From the NCBI GenBank assembly GCA_044220725.1, contig JBGAQN010000062.1:1-24374 (forward strand): DNA of 24,374 nt, given 5' to 3'. A model generated the notes under the pieces. That model saw only the letters and a program-made list of their open reading frames with translations. It made no database searches and had not been told where the DNA came from. A program made the position numbers and the translations under genes. This document shows, in pieces, positions 23,240 through 24,374 of the stretch. Every line of letters starts with the position of its first letter. Within the stretch, counting starts at the first letter, position 1. The stretch comes from Phosphoribacter sp044220725 (GTDB lineage: Bacteria > Actinomycetota > Actinomycetes > Actinomycetales > Dermatophilaceae).

Positions 23240-23251
23240 GTAAGCGGTTAC
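23240..23251. promoter_or_regulatory. Small palindrome in the glgP/glgE divergent region
   Basis: GTAA-GCGG-TTAC is an inverted repeat with 4-nt arms roughly midway between the divergent glgP and glgE starts, a plausible site for a shared regulator. It is short, so chance occurrence is possible. Confidence 0.25.
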
Positions 23252-23316
23252 ATCCGACGGGTGAGAATGTGATCCCTGACGTGTCGCACAGGCAGACTCG
23301 CAACGGCCCAACCGAG

Positions 23317-23322
23317 TAGCGT
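23317..23322 (+). promoter_or_regulatory. Putative -10 box of glgE
   Basis: TAGCGT ends 7 nt before the GTG at 23330, with no ribosome site between them, again fitting a leaderless start. Confidence 0.35.
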
Positions 23323-23329
23323 CGGGCCT

Positions 23330-24374
23330 GTGAGTGCCTCCTCTGCCCGCAAGCGCGCAGCCCGAACCCGCCCCCAGGCGGCCCCTTCACCAGGAGGGCC
23401 CGTCGGCTCCCCCTCCGGTATGCCGCCCACTTCCGCAACACCAGTGGCAACGCCACCCGCGGCTGGCGTTGCGCCGACGCCCGCCGCCTCCGTGGCCCCC
23501 TCTCCCGCGCCTGCCGCGCCTACAGCGGCCGAGACACCCACCGTTGCGGCGCCGCCGACCCCCGCGGGTGCCCCTGCCGTCGCCCCGGTCCCGTCGGCAC
23601 CCCCTGTGGTCGCCTCGCGAGCACCCGGTATGCCGCCCGCTCACCTCCCCGGCCCCACCCCGGTTCCCGGGCCCGCACCGGCCCCAGGCCCGCACCCGGC
23701 CCTCTCCCCTGGGCTGGCCCCGATCGGCCGGATCCCGGTGGTCGGCGTGCTCCCGTCGGTCGACGGCGGCACCCGCCCGGCCAAGTCGGTCGTCGACGAG
23801 CAGTTCTGGATCGAGGCGCGGGTGTTCCGTGAGGGCCACGACGCGGTCAACGCGACGGCCGTCCTCACCGACCCCGACGGCGTCGACCATCACTACCCGA
23901 TGACCTGTGCCAACGTCGGGCTATCCCTCTGGAACGTCCAGGTGAGCGCCGACCGCACCGGCTGGTGGTCCTACCGGGTCGAAGGGTGGTCCGATCCCTG
24001 GGAGACCTGGGTGCACGACGGCACGATCAAGATCGAGGCCGGCATCGACGAGGAACTCATGCTCGAAGAAGGTGCCCGGGTCATCGAGCGCGCCGTCTCC
24101 GCCTTGCCCGCCACTGCCCGGGCCAGCGCCCGCGCGGAGCTGAGCGACGCCGTCACGGCCCTTCGCGACGCCAGCCGACCGCCGATCGCCCGGTTGCACG
24201 CCGCGACCTCGCCAGATGTCCAGGCGGTGTTCGCGGCATACCCGTTCCGGGAGAAGGTGAGTCCGTCGGCGGCATACCCGCTGCTCGTGGAGCGCGAGTT
24301 GGCGCTCTACGGCGCGTGGTATGAGATCTTCCCCCGCTCGGAAGGGGCGACCCAGGACCCGAGCACTGGCCAGT
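23330..24374 (+). CDS. glgE: Alpha-1,4-glucan:maltose-1-phosphate maltosyltransferase GlgE, 5' part
   Basis: GlgE transfers maltose from maltose-1-phosphate to alpha-glucan ends. The frame is open from GTG 23330 to the window end (348 codons), so the C-terminal catalytic part is missing. The recognisable N-terminal domain starts near residue 132 (IGRIPVVGVLPSVDGG, then RPAKSVVDEQFWIEARVFREGHD) and continues through GWWSYRVEGWSDPWETW to ERELALYGAWYEIFPRS, which matches the family's start. Before it, about 130 residues are almost pure Pro/Ala/Val/Ser/Gly, an unusual extension. The frame and codon use (third-position G/C) stay consistent through the extension. Alternative starts inside it (GTG or ATG at in-frame Met/Val codons) cannot be excluded. 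Four GTATGCCG motifs occur here. Confidence 0.9.
   Translation, partial: MSASSARKRAARTRPQAAPSPGGPVGSPSGMPPTSATPVATPPAAGVAPTPAASVAPSPAPAAPTAAETPTVAAPPTPAGAPAVAPVPSAPPVVASRAPGMPPAHLPGPTPVPGPAPAPGPHPALSPGLAPIGRIPVVGVLPSVDGGTRPAKSVVDEQFWIEARVFREGHDAVNATAVLTDPDGVDHHYPMTCANVGLSLWNVQVSADRTGWWSYRVEGWSDPWETWVHDGTIKIEAGIDEELMLEEGARVIERAVSALPATARASARAELSDAVTALRDASRPPIARLHAATSPDVQAVFAAYPFREKVSPSAAYPLLVERELALYGAWYEIFPRSEGATQDPSTGQ

Larger units (their letters stand above)
461..24277. repeat. Dispersed octamer GTATGCCG / CGGCATAC, 34 copies
   Basis: Plus orientation starts: 461, 2080, 3777, 5866, 6008, 6321, 8256, 8807, 10591, 11144, 16842, 17151, 17334, 19597, 20523, 20943, 22106, 23418, 23628. Minus orientation starts: 487, 3804, 5593, 6620, 8043, 9038, 9800, 14512, 15693, 17177, 18200, 18776, 20146, 24234, 24270. 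A rough hand estimate at this base composition predicts about one copy. It often extends to GGTATGCCG. Copies lie in coding and intergenic DNA; none occurs between 11152 and 14511. Confidence 0.85.

Noticed and set aside
461..24277. GTATGCCG as a Chi or FtsK-orienting (KOPS) site
   Set aside because: Such sites are strongly strand-skewed; here the split is 19 to 15, though one window cannot exclude skew elsewhere.

Overview
The window is very GC-rich, densely packed and protein-coding, with many GTG starts, 1-4 nt gene overlaps and TANNNT boxes 6-8 nt upstream of start codons. It looks like a chromosomal segment of an actinobacterium. The gene set and order (etfB-etfA, cysteine desulfurase-mnmA, a MetE-like protein, ligA, gatC-gatA-gatB) resembles the Mycobacterium tuberculosis Rv3009c-Rv3029c neighbourhood as I remember it. 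A member of Micrococcales such as Intrasporangiaceae is my inference from overall style; no rRNA or other marker in the window settles it.

Layout. 1-442 holds the 3' end of a Gly-rich protein with repeated DILGQVLGG motifs. It converges, across two strong hairpins, on the minus-strand genes gatB, gatA, gatC and ligA (604-6379). A lipoprotein L,D-transpeptidase (6576-7904, plus strand) diverges from ligA and converges on a minus-strand sulfur/methyl block: MetE-like protein, mnmA, cysteine desulfurase (7911-11119). An HAD-IB phosphatase (plus) follows, then a minus-strand GNAT acetyltransferase and etfA/etfB (12160-14638). Next comes a tightly overlapped minus-strand operon: YbjN-like protein, enoyl-CoA hydratase, and a protein with a GPL-triplet tract and a YqfO/NIF3-like domain (14903-16724). 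The right third is glycogen/alpha-glucan metabolism: glgX (plus), glgP (minus) and glgE (plus, cut by the window end). A plus-strand AbiEi-like/DUF559 nuclease-type gene (19262-20215) sits between glgX and glgP.

How the genes work together. GatCAB supplies Gln-tRNA(Gln)/Asn-tRNA(Asn) by transamidation. The cysteine desulfurase feeds sulfur to MnmA for tRNA s2U34. EtfAB passes electrons from acyl-CoA dehydrogenases and EchA hydrates enoyl-CoA. GlgX debranches glycogen, GlgP phosphorolyses it, and GlgE extends alpha-glucans from maltose-1-phosphate.

Two repeat systems are not explained by the genes. (1) The octamer GTATGCCG/CGGCATAC occurs 34 times in 24 kb, about evenly in both orientations. 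It lies inside genes, where it forces rare ATA Ile codons, and in intergenic inverted pairs that make terminator-like hairpins. This is the behaviour of a DNA-uptake-sequence-like genome-wide motif. (2) A ~30-bp element with core GTGTGAGGAATTCG forms 51/52-bp-period arrays on both sides of the DUF559 gene, in opposite orientations, with orphan copies near the 3' ends of mnmA and etfA. This suggests a repeat family linked to a nuclease gene.
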